This document shows, piece after piece, positions 35,331 to 47,559 of a stretch of DNA of 64,000 nt. A model generated the notes under the pieces. The model searched no databases, was not told the DNA's origin, and saw only the letters and a list, made by a program, of their open reading frames with translations. The stretch lies in NCBI GenBank assembly GCA_963693285.1, contig OY848917.1, forward strand, positions 4,020,618 through 4,084,617, read 5' to 3'. The first letter of the stretch is position 1. Every line of letters starts with the position of its first letter. The DNA comes from Xestospongia muta. Its lineage: Eukaryota > Porifera > Demospongiae > Haplosclerida > Petrosiidae. Position numbers and translations under genes: made by a program.

Positions 35331-36062
35331 ACACTGTTTTAAAATACTTCTTGTTCTATTGTTTAGATATAGTGAACCAAAGCTACTCTTTATCACTATA
35401 AAATGAATTGGTTGATATAAGAGGTCATTAACATTACACATAATACATGACAAGATGTTACACACTAGTAAACATCATACTGCTGTCATTACTAAAACTA
35501 CACTAATTAATAGTTGTTTGGTTTATATAGCTTATGTATGTGGGCAATAACTATGTAGTAATCTGTGGTAACTTTACAATGTCATTATTTATAATGGCTG
35601 TCACCATGTTCTTAATAAGACATCTCCATGTACTACACACATGTCGTTTTGAGAAGTCATTTATACACAAACTGTATAGTTCCATAGTAATTAGTAATCA
35701 TAACAGTACATAGTTTTAAACATACTATTTGTGATATGTACTACCATAGTGACTAATCAATTAATTAAAACAACCAATCTTTTTTAATAGTGACATATCC
35801 ACTACACAGTTCAGATAATAGTTATCAAGGTATTATATGGTAGTAATTACTATCTACTATTATTTTCTCTACCAATTACTGTACATCCATGTAACATATA
35901 ATGTTATATTATTTTGTTAACTGAAGTAACACTAACTAGCAGCAGGAAAACATATAAAATGGCATAATACATTTCAAACACTAAATGTATACAAGTCCTA
36001 GTAAAAAAATAAATCACTAAATATTATACCAGATACTACAATCTGTCAGTAATTTCAATATG
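35331..36062. other. Spacer right of the degenerate minisatellite
   Basis: No coding signal; homologous to 28006-28744, with an extra stretch around 35690-35790. Confidence 0.45.
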
Positions 36063-37930
36063 TTACGCTTTTAGTTGTTTTAGCATATCTAAGATTTGGG
36101 CCATAAACTGACAATGGTGACAATCTTGGTTAAGACACCTCTGTATTATAAAAGTCATAGAAGGCCATACAAACAATCTATTATCTTTTCTTCTCTCAAT
36201 ATAACTCTCATAGAATGTGAACGATATAACATCATCTCCATTAGGAGAACAGAGTAACTGTATACATCCATTGTTGGTGTGTGATCATCTGGATAACGTG
36301 ATTCTGGGGCATGATATATCTGTCAATTATCCATCTACTTAACTATATAACTACCTACATTTAAAAATAGTTTGGTTGCCATATGTTGTCTATCTTCTTG
36401 AGATTCTAGTTCTAGTAGTCTTTCTTGAAGACTTCATATGTTTTGTTGAGCAACTAAAAGATCATCTAAGAAGAGTTGTAGTACAGATAATATATACAGT
36501 ATTATCTCTTATGATGAATATGTGGGTAACAGTAGTACATCAAAACAGTTTACTAGTACATCTAATTACATCTCCTACTATAGACATCAAACCACACCTC
36601 CTACTATACACAATATAAGTACTATGACATCAATTATGTTTTTTTCTCATACAAAATCAATGTAGTATTGTAATGCAGCATGTAATGACTTACTTACTTA
36701 GCTCAATTAACATTGTTATATTGGGATCTGTGACATATAGACCACCAGTCTTTACTAAATCTCTTACTATGACATATGTATCATCATACCTGACTTTACC
36801 TCCTACTCTAACTACACCATGATTTACCTTTGTCCATGACTTCTCACTATATCCAGTACCCAGCAGTCATTTAGTGATTTCTTAACATTATCAAGCTCAC
36901 CTATAACCACTAGTATAGGTGATATTGATACAGTGATAATACTGGCAGCATGATCATTTCTTTCCTTTGGTTACTGTGCTACTGGGTCAGGTTTAGCCAT
37001 AGTCTGAGAGTGGTAGATATTAGACAAATGAGCTAAACTAACGTTCATTATAACATGTTATTAGTCAGTGTATAAATGATAATATAGCATACTAATGTAT
37101 TGTACATCAAAGTAGATTAAAGTATTATAATAGTGAATAATTCCATAAGAACAAGGTCACATGACTACTGGTAATCAATTAATTTCATAATTATACATCA
37201 TGTGGCAGAAAAAACCACATGTACTATAAAGTACTGCTGTATTGTTCATCTACTTTTAGTAAGTTAGAAAACAATAAACTAGCTATAACATGGAATAAGA
37301 TGATATGAGTAGTAGTAATATTTACATATAACAAAATACAGGTGCTGTAATATTTTGATGACACAACACAATAGCAGTACTATATGATAATGATATGATA
37401 TCTAATAGTATAATATGATACATTAATGTACTTACATTTGGACATGTTATAAATGCTGTTCTTTAATTAATACATACTTAATTGGGTAACTGAATATACT
37501 GAACTTGTGGTAATTTTGTAGATGGCAGGGATCCAATACCTCCTATAATTAGTAGACAATGTACTCCATACTTCATACCATTGACTCTCTTCATCACTGG
37601 TCTCCTATCATTTGTTGGTGGTATCTGCATCTGAATCAAAGTGGAAATATCTAATTCATTTAGATTGTTATGATGGCAGTTGCCATGACCACAACATCCT
37701 CTAAAGTAGTAGATCTTGTTGTTAAATGTAGTACAGGAATACCTGATCACTCCTAGCGAAAGATTACCTCTGGTGGGTTACTGTTTCATTTACCAAAAAT
37801 AATATCGAAGATTTGTACTTGAGATGAGAGTCTCCTTTTCTCATCATTGTTGTAAACTGGAAGTAAGTTTGGTTGACCTCCATCCCACAAATATAGATTG
37901 TCACCAATCATTGAGCGAAGTGACTAGCTC
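36063..37930 (-). pseudogene. Second kinase family, copy 3: Kelch-coiled coil-kinase gene remnant
   Basis: This is the longest copy. From right to left: about 37810-37930 reads GDNLYLWDGGQPNLLPVYNN and SSQVQIFDI; 37478-37750 reads IRYSCTTFNNKIYYF then GHGNCHHNNLNELDIS, DRRPVMKRVNGM and LLIIGGIGS, all characteristic of Kelch blades; 36700-36960 reads PILVVIGELDN, LNDCWVLDI, then VNHGVVRVGGKVRYDDTYV; 36375-36470 is the coiled coil with the shared TGA; 36063-36320 is the kinase C-lobe. Stops and frame breaks separate the pieces and the kinase N-lobe is lacking. The order suggests an ancestral protein with N-terminal Kelch propeller, coiled coil and C-terminal kinase. Repeat-rich non-coding DNA (about 36970-37470) separates the Kelch parts. 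Confidence 0.6.
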
Positions 37931-40851
37931 TTCTGTCAAGTTTGTATTGCCCTGTAGAGAGTGATATGTACCATATATTGAGATCAGATATAATTATATG
38001 GTAATATACAACTCCATAACAAGTGTAGATATTGTACTAATTACATGATATTACCTGAAGATACATTAATGACCATCTAACTAACAACTTAAGTAAACAA
38101 AAAGTGTTCAGCCACTCCTAACATTATGGTGGAGCTCATTAATGTCACATGATCCTCATAATAATGGACACATGACTTGTATAAATGGATAAATAAACTA
38201 TTCAAATCTGAGTTTTGAATAAATTTTTTTAACAAAGCAATTCCTCAATTTGTTTTATAAAATTTAGCTGTATAAACATACTCTACAGTATTATACCTGT
38301 TACTTCAATATCAGCTATCATATGGTACTAAAAATCAAACTCTCATTAAATCTTGTCGTGCTGATGCTACTAATGATATTTTCATTAGAAAGCCCTTTAA
38401 AAATGATGTCCATGATCCACAGCTTCTATTTCTTAAACAATGACATATTCACTACATGGTTCAGACAATAGTTATCAATATAATTATTTTATGGTAGCAT
38501 GCACTACTGTCTATCATTAGTTGGTGGTATAGTAGTTATGTATATTGAGCATACTTGTAACATAAAATATTACCAGGCTAGTTAGGATCTGCGTTATGTG
38601 ACAGTCACATGACACAGTCAACTTCTGCTTGTTATTTCTCCATTATACCAGTAAGTCAATGTATTAGAGACTGCTCTACAGTATTACACCTGTTATTTCA
38701 ATATACATGTACTTATTCCATATACTAAGTATATAGTGTTATGACATATTTGTGTTGTCTATATATACTAAGTTATCCATCAATTTGGTATGGTAGAAAT
38801 AGCTCTATATGATAACTCTCCTCAACTTATTTGGCAAGAACCCCAACTAGGTCCTACCAGTCAGTATGATCTGACATCTATGGACATATATCATCTTCCC
38901 AGACCTACAGGAGATACTCCAATTGATACAAGTAAAGCTGTGTCCTTATTGTACCGAGACGATAAAATGATAAAATATACTAGTTAATATGAGATATTAT
39001 AATACAACGTATGATAGGTAGTGTCACTTATGTGTTGTCATTTGTTTAATATTATCTGCACAAACTTCTTCACTATTCAGTCAGTGAGTCTTCCTTCATA
39101 TTATATATGTCGTGATTTGTAACTCCATTCATGAAAAATCTATTTTAATTTCTTCCTATGGAATAAAACAAATAACACTTAGCATTCAATATACAGCTAT
39201 AACAGTTATTATGTTGCTTAGTATTAGATAGTGTGTTTACATGTATTTCATACATATACTATCATTATGGTGAATGATTATATAGGACAGATATGAGGAT
39301 AAATTGTACAAAGTATATTGATGAACTGACTAAAGAATCAGTAGCTGATGATGAGGTACTTGATTTATCTGATGATCAACTCATTATAAAGTGGTTATTG
39401 AGTATTAAATCCTTGTCTTAATTAGACACTATACTTCAGATAGTAATCTTCCCTGTTATTAGAAATGGCTACACATACTATAGAACTACCTTGATATGAA
39501 ATGATGAACTGTTTAACTTTTGTCTAAAATAATGCTAGTGCCTAAGAAAAGGACAATACCACAATTAGTTGTGATGTTACCATGGTAACAACACTGCTTA
39601 ACTATAATTGAGCTTGATATGTCAACACATGAAAAGACAGTACAATATTATAAGTATGTTCATAATGTCATGAATATACTTATAATACTCTAATTAAACA
39701 ATGGATCAATAGATATAAAATGGACACATACACGTGTCTAACATTGCTGTATGATATCACACTGTTATAAATTATATTGTGTTAGTATAATTAAAGGACT
39801 TAATGTTTGTATAAATTAGTTGTCAGTACAAATTATTATGGTATATTTATTATAAATATCACTCAACATAGTCATAGATACTAGAGTATAAATAAAACAG
39901 TAAACATTACATTCATACCCTAGAATCTATTATATGATGTAGAACTTTTCATACACCAAATATAACACTGTAAAGGTTAACATGTTATTTTAACAACTAA
40001 TTTGTAATTTAAATGGATGAATGTCAAACTCATGTGCAAGAATGTACTATAATTTGTAGCTTTGTAATAATATACCATACCAGTAAATTATACTGTTAAT
40101 AGTTAACATGAATTCCAGATTCCATAGTAATCCACCCACTTAAGCTACAATTGTTTGTTACAAATCAATTATTGAACAATTTTTACAGTGTATAACTAAT
40201 GAAGCACACTGTTATATAACACCGACCTTCATAACATTCAATAATACATTCCTCTTTCACAAAATGACTATGGAACTAAACTGATACTTCAAGGGGATCA
40301 TAAGAACAACTAGGATAGCATAATCTTCACTATGATATACTAAATGATAACAATTATAAACAGAAAATACTTGGCTCAGTGTTAAAGTAATATCATTTTA
40401 ATGTTTGTCTTAATATTACGATAACAACTACATTGTTGTATTAAATAGTATAAAACATATGTCATCACTAACATAAAAGACAACAGCCTGGTTGATCCTA
40501 TTAGAAGTGAATTACCATACATCAGATACTGTTCACCACTATTAATAATATTGGGGAGAGGAATAAACTTTGTTACAAATGTGTAATGTGGAGTATAACC
40601 TACTGTTTTAGTCCTATACTCTAGACATTATAACATTACTAAGAACATAATAAACAGTATAAATGATAAAATAAGCATCTATTGATGTGCCATCATTAAA
40701 AGGAAGGAAATCTGAGAAATGCATTTTGGTCATACCATAGTGCATGACTGTATAGTGTTAACTGTGCCATAAAGCATCCTTGATAGCTTACTATAAGTGC
40801 AAAGTCCTCTACCTTTGAGAAATGAGCTTCAAGTCAATAGCAAGGGCTATC
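37931..40851. other. Spacer before G2, with two small possible exon relics
   Basis: Mostly non-coding and AT-rich. A plus-strand frame at 38790-38987 (65 aa, starting MVEIALYDNS) is unrecognised. A second, 39293-39421 (43 aa), follows an acceptor-like TATAG at 39285 and reads YIDELTKESVADDEVLDLS then DDQLIIKW, slightly reminiscent of the loop before the last helix of a calponin-homology domain; I hold that weakly. A perfect palindrome GTTACCATGGTAAC lies at 39576-39589. From about 40440 the sequence matches the region upstream of G3 (46790-47010) and so belongs to the duplicated unit. Confidence 0.4.
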
Positions 40852-43800
40852 ATGTATAGTACAGCTATTACCTTTTTGTTCTTCAAGATTGTCTTGACTA
40901 GTGGTCTAATTTACTATGTGCATCCCAATGGTGATGACAGTTCTTGTCCAAGCCAAAGTAACAACAGCTGTTACACATTGGACTACTATTACCAGAAAGA
41001 TTATTTCAACTCCAATACAACCTTCTACTTCATTGAGGGCATTCACATCGTACCTTCTCATCAGACGTACCTCATCTTTGGTGTTACTAACCTCACACTA
41101 CAAGGACTAGGAAGGAGAGAACAAGGATTTCATGAGACTGTGATGCAGTCTACAGCTATCATTACTTGTGAGTCACGTACATCAAATATTATCTTCATGT
41201 TCTCTTCCAATATAACATTGCAATCACTGACTATAAAACAGTGTGGAAGGGCACTTTTTTACAGCTCACAAATACTTGACTACGCACAACAACACCTTTC
41301 ATATGATAGAACAGCAGCATTTGACATAGTTTTAGATAATGCCACAGTGGTTGCTGTTGAGGTCTATAATCTTTTAGTTTATGAATTTTCAGTCCTAAAT
41401 AATTCAGGATATGGTCTTGTAGCTTTAAATGCTTTTGATGTAGAAATCCATAGCTCATCTTTTTCACAGAATAATCTCAATACCTTTATTGAAGGCTGTC
41501 CAGTGTTATATTGTCATGGAGCAAATCTAGCAATCTTATACACCAATCCATTTCAATGTCCATCAAGTCCTACTATCTATAAAGCCAGTGTCATCAATAC
41601 CAATGTCTCGTTTGGTACTAATCTTGACCTTCCTGCATCAGGTATTCATAACAGTGCTGGTTTACTAGTATACATAGAACAAACAGGAGTGTATGGAGTA
41701 GATGTAGTTATAGATAATGTAACAGCTTATGGTAACACAGCTTTACATGGTGCTAATGTAGCAGTGATAGTAATGGCAAGGGTCACTTACTACACTGTAA
41801 CAATATCTCACCTTTACAGTAGTTTTGGCAACATAATATATCCTTTGGATTCATCTGGTAATGCTTCTGCTGACAATGCAATATATAGTGGCTTGTTTGT
41901 ACAAACTGGTATAGCAACACGTATCTCTCAAAGCAATTGTGGATATGATAGACTTCCAGATACAAATGTACCGTTACAAATAAAGGATAGTACATTTCTA
42001 CACAATTTTGCTGGTGCTTTAGGTATAATGTACTTTCAAGGAGTAAATGTAAATCTCTTACAGCATGTGTCTATAAAAAACGTACACCTCAGTGACAACA
42101 TTGGGTTCCTAGGAATAGGAATTTCACTTTCTGGTCAAACCACTGGAATTGGAGCACCAATTTCGTATGTTATGGAAAATGTGTCAATAGAAAACTCTCT
42201 GCAAAACCAATCAGCTAATCCTTATGATAATTTTACTGGTTCAGCACTCTTCCTTTATTCAGTGTACAATGTTACAATAAATGGACTATCTGTAAAGAAT
42301 AATGATGCTAATGGTGCTTTAGTACTAAACTCAGCAATTGTTGTTACAGGAAAAAACAATTATTTTGTTAACAACACAGGCTACAAAGGGGGAGGAATTG
42401 CCTTTTATGGAAATAGTTTTTTAATTCTGTTATACCCAGCAGTTATTTCGTTTATTGATAATCATGCTACTGAGACAGGCGGAGCCATTTTTGTTGATAA
42501 ATCAAGTCAAATACAAAACTATTGTCTTCTTCAAGTCACACTCGACCCTAATAATAATGTAAATGAGGATCATGGCATCATATGTATTAATAATACAGCT
42601 GTCATATCAGGGTCACTATTGTATGGAGGTAATATTGACTATTGCGATCTGCTTCCAAATTCTTGGATTTTAAATATTGTACAAAGCAGTAGTGCTCTTT
42701 TCAATGGAACATTTCAATATTCTTCATCTAATGACAGTAATGTAAGTGTCATAGCATCTGATGCTGTTAGAGCTTGCTTTTGTAATCATTTACAACCAGA
42801 CTGTAGTTTGGACACTGTCACTATTAATGCTTATCCTGGAGAAATTGTCAACATACCTGCAATAACAGTAGGTCAAAGGTTTGGGGCTACAACAGGCACA
42901 TTAAAAGTTGTTGAGATCATAGAAGGTCAGGAATTAGATCAGATATTGAAGTCATGGCAACCACACTGCCAAGATTTTCTCTACACTGTTCACATCAGGA
43001 GTCAAACTGAACTGATAACTACATTGAAATTGTCAGCTGTTGTAGACAATAAAGCAAATGTTCCAACAGAACTAGAAACTAATATTACTGTCAATATTAC
43101 AATTCTGGATTGCCCACCAGGCTTTGAACTTTCTCAGAATTCTGGAGAATGTACTTGCCACAGTGACATATTGGCTTCTTTGAGTACTACTAAATGTAAT
43201 GCTTCATCTCAAATTATTTCCAAACAAGGTAATATTTGGATTGGATATAATAGTGATGATTATTGTGTTATAGCTCACCAAAATTGCCCATTTGATTATT
43301 GTTCAATGTCAGCAGTAAATTTCAATATAACCAATCCTGATATCCAGTGTGCTCTAAACAGATCTGGTACATTGTGTGGTAAATGTGCCAATGGACTGAG
43401 CCTATTATTAGGTTCTAACAAATGTGGAACGTGTTCTAACTCATACCTTGGCCTCATTACTGTATTTGCTATATTTGGAATTGGTCTAGTTGTTTTTCTG
43501 TTAGTACTAAACTTTACCATTTCACTTGGTATGATAAATGGACTTATCTTTTTTGCTAACATTATCAAACTCAATGAAGCTGTTTTCTTTCCAACTGGTC
43601 CTATACACTTCCTAAGCCAATTTATTTCCTGGCTCAATCTTGACCTTGGTATTGAGACTTGCTTTTATAATGGTATGGATAGCTATGCAAAAGTTTGGCT
43701 TCAGTTTATATTTCCATTCTACATATGGGTCATCATCATCATTATTATATATCTTGCTAAGTATACCAAGTTTAGTCGACTTGTTGGCAATAATACTGTT

Positions 43801-44649
43801 CCAGTTCTGGCCACCCTTATATTGTTGTCTTATACAAAGTTAATCCGTACTGTTACTTTAGCTTTAACATCAGTTACTATAAAATGTGGTCAACATTCCA
43901 CACAATACTCATGGTACAATGATCCTAATATTGATTACCTGTCTGTCAAGCACGTCATCCTCTTTGTGTTTGCTCTATTTGTTCTGTGTTTTTTAATTAT
44001 TCCATTTACAGTCTTGTTAGTCCTCATGCAATTGCTGGAGGGCCCTGTACGTACGTTTAAGAGATGCAATTTTTGGTACAAATTAAAACCATTTTTTGAT
44101 GCTTTTGGTGGACCATTTAAAGACAAATATCGATTTTGGCCAGGATTACTACTAGTTGTTAGGTTGGTAATGTTACTAGTAGTGTCATTCAATAACAATG
44201 CAAGCACAACAGCTGCTGCAATTACTACCACTACAGCTATTCTTTTTGCTCTTTTTGCCATCTTTGGTGGTATATACAAAAAATTACACATCAACGTTCT
44301 CGAGATTATATTCTTTCTTCTTCTTACAGCTATGTCTGCATTCAATAGCATCAATGACAAAAGTGCTACACCAGTTGTACTATCCATTGCATTTATTGTA
44401 TTTGTAGTAATTATCACCTTTCATTGTTATCTTCGTATTGTGAACTGGACAGTAATGGTCAATGTTCGTAACAAACTTTTGAAGAACAAAAGATTCATAG
44501 ACAAACCTCAAACAGTTGTAGGGCTATCTTGTGATGATGCCAGAACAGCTCTTTCAATGTCTGTAAAAAGCAATCTTGTTTCAATTCGAGAGCCATTAAT
44601 TTTTGAGAATGATGAATGTAGTTATTATGCTAGAGGTGAAGACATTTGA
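40852..44649 (+). CDS. G2: large beta-helix ectodomain protein with polytopic membrane domain
   Basis: An intronless gene of 1265 aa from the conserved Met at 40852; an in-frame ATG at 40822 would add ten residues (MSFKSIARAI) before the signal peptide. The architecture is the same as G1: signal peptide, beta-helix-like ectodomain, Cys-rich neck, about nine membrane segments and a short tail. It lacks the three-residue insert of G1 and agrees with G3 in most of the ectodomain, but between about 42925 and 43125 (near residues 691-758) it agrees with G1 instead. The tail is diverged (KNKRFIDKPQTVVGLSC) and ends ECSYYARGEDI, keeping the Tyr-Tyr pair. One membrane-proximal loop has PIHFLSQF where G1 and G3 have PIPFLSQF. 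An AATAAA lies at 44662-44667. Function unknown. Confidence 0.9.
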   Translation: MYSTAITFLFFKIVLTSGLIYYVHPNGDDSSCPSQSNNSCYTLDYYYQKDYFNSNTTFYFIEGIHIVPSHQTYLIFGVTNLTLQGLGRREQGFHETVMQSTAIITCESRTSNIIFMFSSNITLQSLTIKQCGRALFYSSQILDYAQQHLSYDRTAAFDIVLDNATVVAVEVYNLLVYEFSVLNNSGYGLVALNAFDVEIHSSSFSQNNLNTFIEGCPVLYCHGANLAILYTNPFQCPSSPTIYKASVINTNVSFGTNLDLPASGIHNSAGLLVYIEQTGVYGVDVVIDNVTAYGNTALHGANVAVIVMARVTYYTVTISHLYSSFGNIIYPLDSSGNASADNAIYSGLFVQTGIATRISQSNCGYDRLPDTNVPLQIKDSTFLHNFAGALGIMYFQGVNVNLLQHVSIKNVHLSDNIGFLGIGISLSGQTTGIGAPISYVMENVSIENSLQNQSANPYDNFTGSALFLYSVYNVTINGLSVKNNDANGALVLNSAIVVTGKNNYFVNNTGYKGGGIAFYGNSFLILLYPAVISFIDNHATETGGAIFVDKSSQIQNYCLLQVTLDPNNNVNEDHGIICINNTAVISGSLLYGGNIDYCDLLPNSWILNIVQSSSALFNGTFQYSSSNDSNVSVIASDAVRACFCNHLQPDCSLDTVTINAYPGEIVNIPAITVGQRFGATTGTLKVVEIIEGQELDQILKSWQPHCQDFLYTVHIRSQTELITTLKLSAVVDNKANVPTELETNITVNITILDCPPGFELSQNSGECTCHSDILASLSTTKCNASSQIISKQGNIWIGYNSDDYCVIAHQNCPFDYCSMSAVNFNITNPDIQCALNRSGTLCGKCANGLSLLLGSNKCGTCSNSYLGLITVFAIFGIGLVVFLLVLNFTISLGMINGLIFFANIIKLNEAVFFPTGPIHFLSQFISWLNLDLGIETCFYNGMDSYAKVWLQFIFPFYIWVIIIIIIYLAKYTKFSRLVGNNTVPVLATLILLSYTKLIRTVTLALTSVTIKCGQHSTQYSWYNDPNIDYLSVKHVILFVFALFVLCFLIIPFTVLLVLMQLLEGPVRTFKRCNFWYKLKPFFDAFGGPFKDKYRFWPGLLLVVRLVMLLVVSFNNNASTTAAAITTTTAILFALFAIFGGIYKKLHINVLEIIFFLLLTAMSAFNSINDKSATPVVLSIAFIVFVVIITFHCYLRIVNWTVMVNVRNKLLKNKRFIDKPQTVVGLSCDDARTALSMSVKSNLVSIREPLIFENDECSYYARGEDI

Positions 44650-47559
44650 GTTATGCTAAATAATAAATGTTCTGTTTAATTATTGGAGTTAAAAAATATG
44701 ATGTGTTTTATCATACTAACTTATGTTAACACAAACACTGATATTTCTTTGTATTTATATCTTTTGGTACAATTTAATATGTTTTTTGTCACACTTTCAC
44801 ATCAATATATTTTTAGTTATCAGAATGAACAAAACAATTAAAGAGATAAGAGACATACAGAATAACTTCAGGCAAACCAAGTGATTCTTATTCTTTGCTG
44901 TCTAAGCATTATTGTATATTCAAGTTACTATTTCCATTAATAATAACTTAATTAAAATAAGGAAGATGGGCATTTCAATAAGCACATTTCTGCCTCAAGA
45001 ATTCTATGTATCTAGCTAAATCCTTTATGAAGTGGAATGCCAGCATATGCAGTTTTTCTATGCTAACACCACACCCTCCCCTGTCTTTACTTTGGGGTGC
45101 CAAATGAGTCACACCCTAAACCTCCCAAAGAGTAGGTGGGTAATATACTAATAGTATAGTACATGGTTTAATGACTCATTTGTTGTCACCTTATAAAGAA
45201 CAGTATACGATGGATATTTTACTGATTTAGCACCACATACTATTAGACATAGCATACTAATAGGTGGAAAAGAAAAACCTGATAACTATAGAGCTAAATG
45301 TGACCATGACAAATAAGGCTTAATTTTTTTTACTTTGATGATTATATATCTCTCATGGCAATATTATTAAGAAAATATGAACCATATTCATTATACATAT
45401 ATTTATATGCAGTCTTAAGGCAGAATTTAACTTATAGCTAGTACACTTTACTTAAAAATTAAAACTACGTAAAATGAAGATAATAATGTAGAGTTTATAA
45501 GTACATTCTTTGTATTATATAGCACATTTAAAGAGAATCAAAGAACCTCAAAAAACTTTATATATCTAACTACATCCCTTATTACATGTGTAGCCAAATG
45601 AGTGAAAAGGCAGCAATAAAGATTCTCTATATGTTAAGAGCACATCTTCCCCTGTGTACTTTGGGATACCACATGAGTTATTAAGCAACAGCTTTATATG
45701 CCATTAGAAGACCCCACCCCTACACCTTCCTAAATGCCTAAGTGTAGGTGGATAATACACTGAAAGTATGCCACATGACTTAATGAATCATTTGTCACTG
45801 CATGTAATGGATGTTTTATTCATTAGGCACCACATGCTATTACACACAATATGCTAATATATTACGGGAAAGAAAAAAGCAACTAATATCTATAATGAAC
45901 AGGACAACTAAGTTTAAGGCTCAATTGTTGACTTCTATGATAGTTCATCTCTCATGGCAATAGAATAGAATTTGAGTTTTAGGCTAACCTTGGTACAATA
46001 GTACCTTATAAACTCTATCAAAGCAAAGTACACAATTATGATGGATATAATATCAGTTTGATAGTAACTAAGTTGGCTGTAATATGATTAATTCCAAAAT
46101 GATGCAATCTTCAAAGAATTTGAAGGATGTTAAAATAAATACATTACAGTGACTATTTAAAAACAATCTGATAACAAGGTTAATGTTGCTGTTATAGCAA
46201 CTACAAAATGTAGGCGTAAAAAGTTTACTTTTCATGAAATGAAATATTAAACCTCATGGCATGTCCTCATAATATTGTATACTTATGGCCGTACATGCTA
46301 CTATATTATAAATGTATATTGTCGTTCATGACTTATACATTAATGTGTATAGAAGTTATGTAATGAATCATTCAATAGACTTACATTTGCATCAAGTGTA
46401 ATATTAACACAATTATCTGTGATGTGAAGAATGATTGTGTTTCCAATTATCTGGAAACACAATCATGACTAAAATCAAAGTACCTCTATTGAGCATAGAG
46501 TTGAGAAAACTATTGAATAGAGACTGTTGTTCTAATCAATACATTTCATAAGAGATGAGTCATTGCTTTAGCATGTAAATCAGTAACAACATAGGCATTT
46601 CCCTACGAAAGAAATCCAACAAGAATTGAGATATTCTCATGTGTTTTGGAATGATATTCTGTCTTTTCTGCCAATACATTTCAATAGACAATATAGGCAA
46701 TTCCTAACAAATAGGCACTGTTACTATGTACCTGATGTATATATCACTTACAGGCTTTAATTTTGGTTGTAATACTACAATAACAAAATATTGTTGTATT
46801 AAACAGTAAGAGAGCATACGTCATCACTGATACAATAGATAACAGTGTGGTTAATCTACTAGGAGTGAATTACCAAACATCAGATATTGTCCATCAGTAT
46901 TAATAATATTGGGGAGAGAAATAAAATTTGCTACAAATATGTAATGTGGAGTATAACCTACTGTTTTAGTCCTATATACTTTAGACATTATAACATTACT
47001 AAGAATATAATAAACAAAGAATTGAACCATACATTCACATTACCATTATTAACCATTATTAACCTATATAACACATGGTGATGTACATAGGGATGTCATT
47101 ATCAGAGTACAAATTACACCAAGATGGACTCCAAAAAGCATCTACAGATGTGTCACCATTCATCATTAAAGGAAGGAAACCTGAGAAATGCATTTCCTTT
47201 TCATACTATGATGTATGACTTGTGTAGTGTCAACTATGGCAATAAGCATCCTTGATAACTTACTATTTTGACCTATATACTCTAGACAATATGACATAAT
47301 TAATAAGCATCTAGAGGTCAAAAGAAAGGAAATGATTTTTCATTATTGATTATAATAAATTACAGTGGGACTGTGCTGTGTCAACAGGAAATCTGATCAT
47401 TAGAAATGTATTTCTAGCTCATTCCGTAGTAGAACGCCTGGGTACGGCTAATTCCGTAGCTAGTGCGTGACTGTATAGTGTTAACTGCGCCATTAAACAT
47501 CCTTGATAGCTTACTATAAGTGCAAAGAAACGAGCTTCAAGTCAATAGCAAGGGCTATC
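44650..47559. other. Intergenic region between G2 and G3
   Basis: No gene is seen. Two related blocks lie at about 44960-45200 and 45540-45860 (both contain a CCCCTGT...TACTTTGGG string followed by ATGAGT), a local duplication of about 600 bp. From about 46790 the sequence matches that upstream of G2 (gacaacagcctggttgatc type), presumably including the promoter. In the G3 copy the ATG used by the longest form of G2 is ACG, which supports the internal Met as the real start in the family. Confidence 0.5.
46431..46466. repeat. Perfect hairpin, 14-bp arms
   Basis: ATGATTGTGTTTCC, an 8-nt loop (aattatct), then the exact reverse complement GGAAACACAATCAT. It lies in non-coding DNA between G2 and G3. 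It could be a small foldback element or a cruciform; nothing shows that it is transcribed. Confidence 0.9.

Noticed and set aside
39286..39421. Possible calponin-homology domain exon
   Set aside because: The resemblance is limited to about 20 residues and no neighbouring CH exons were found, so it was not called as a gene.
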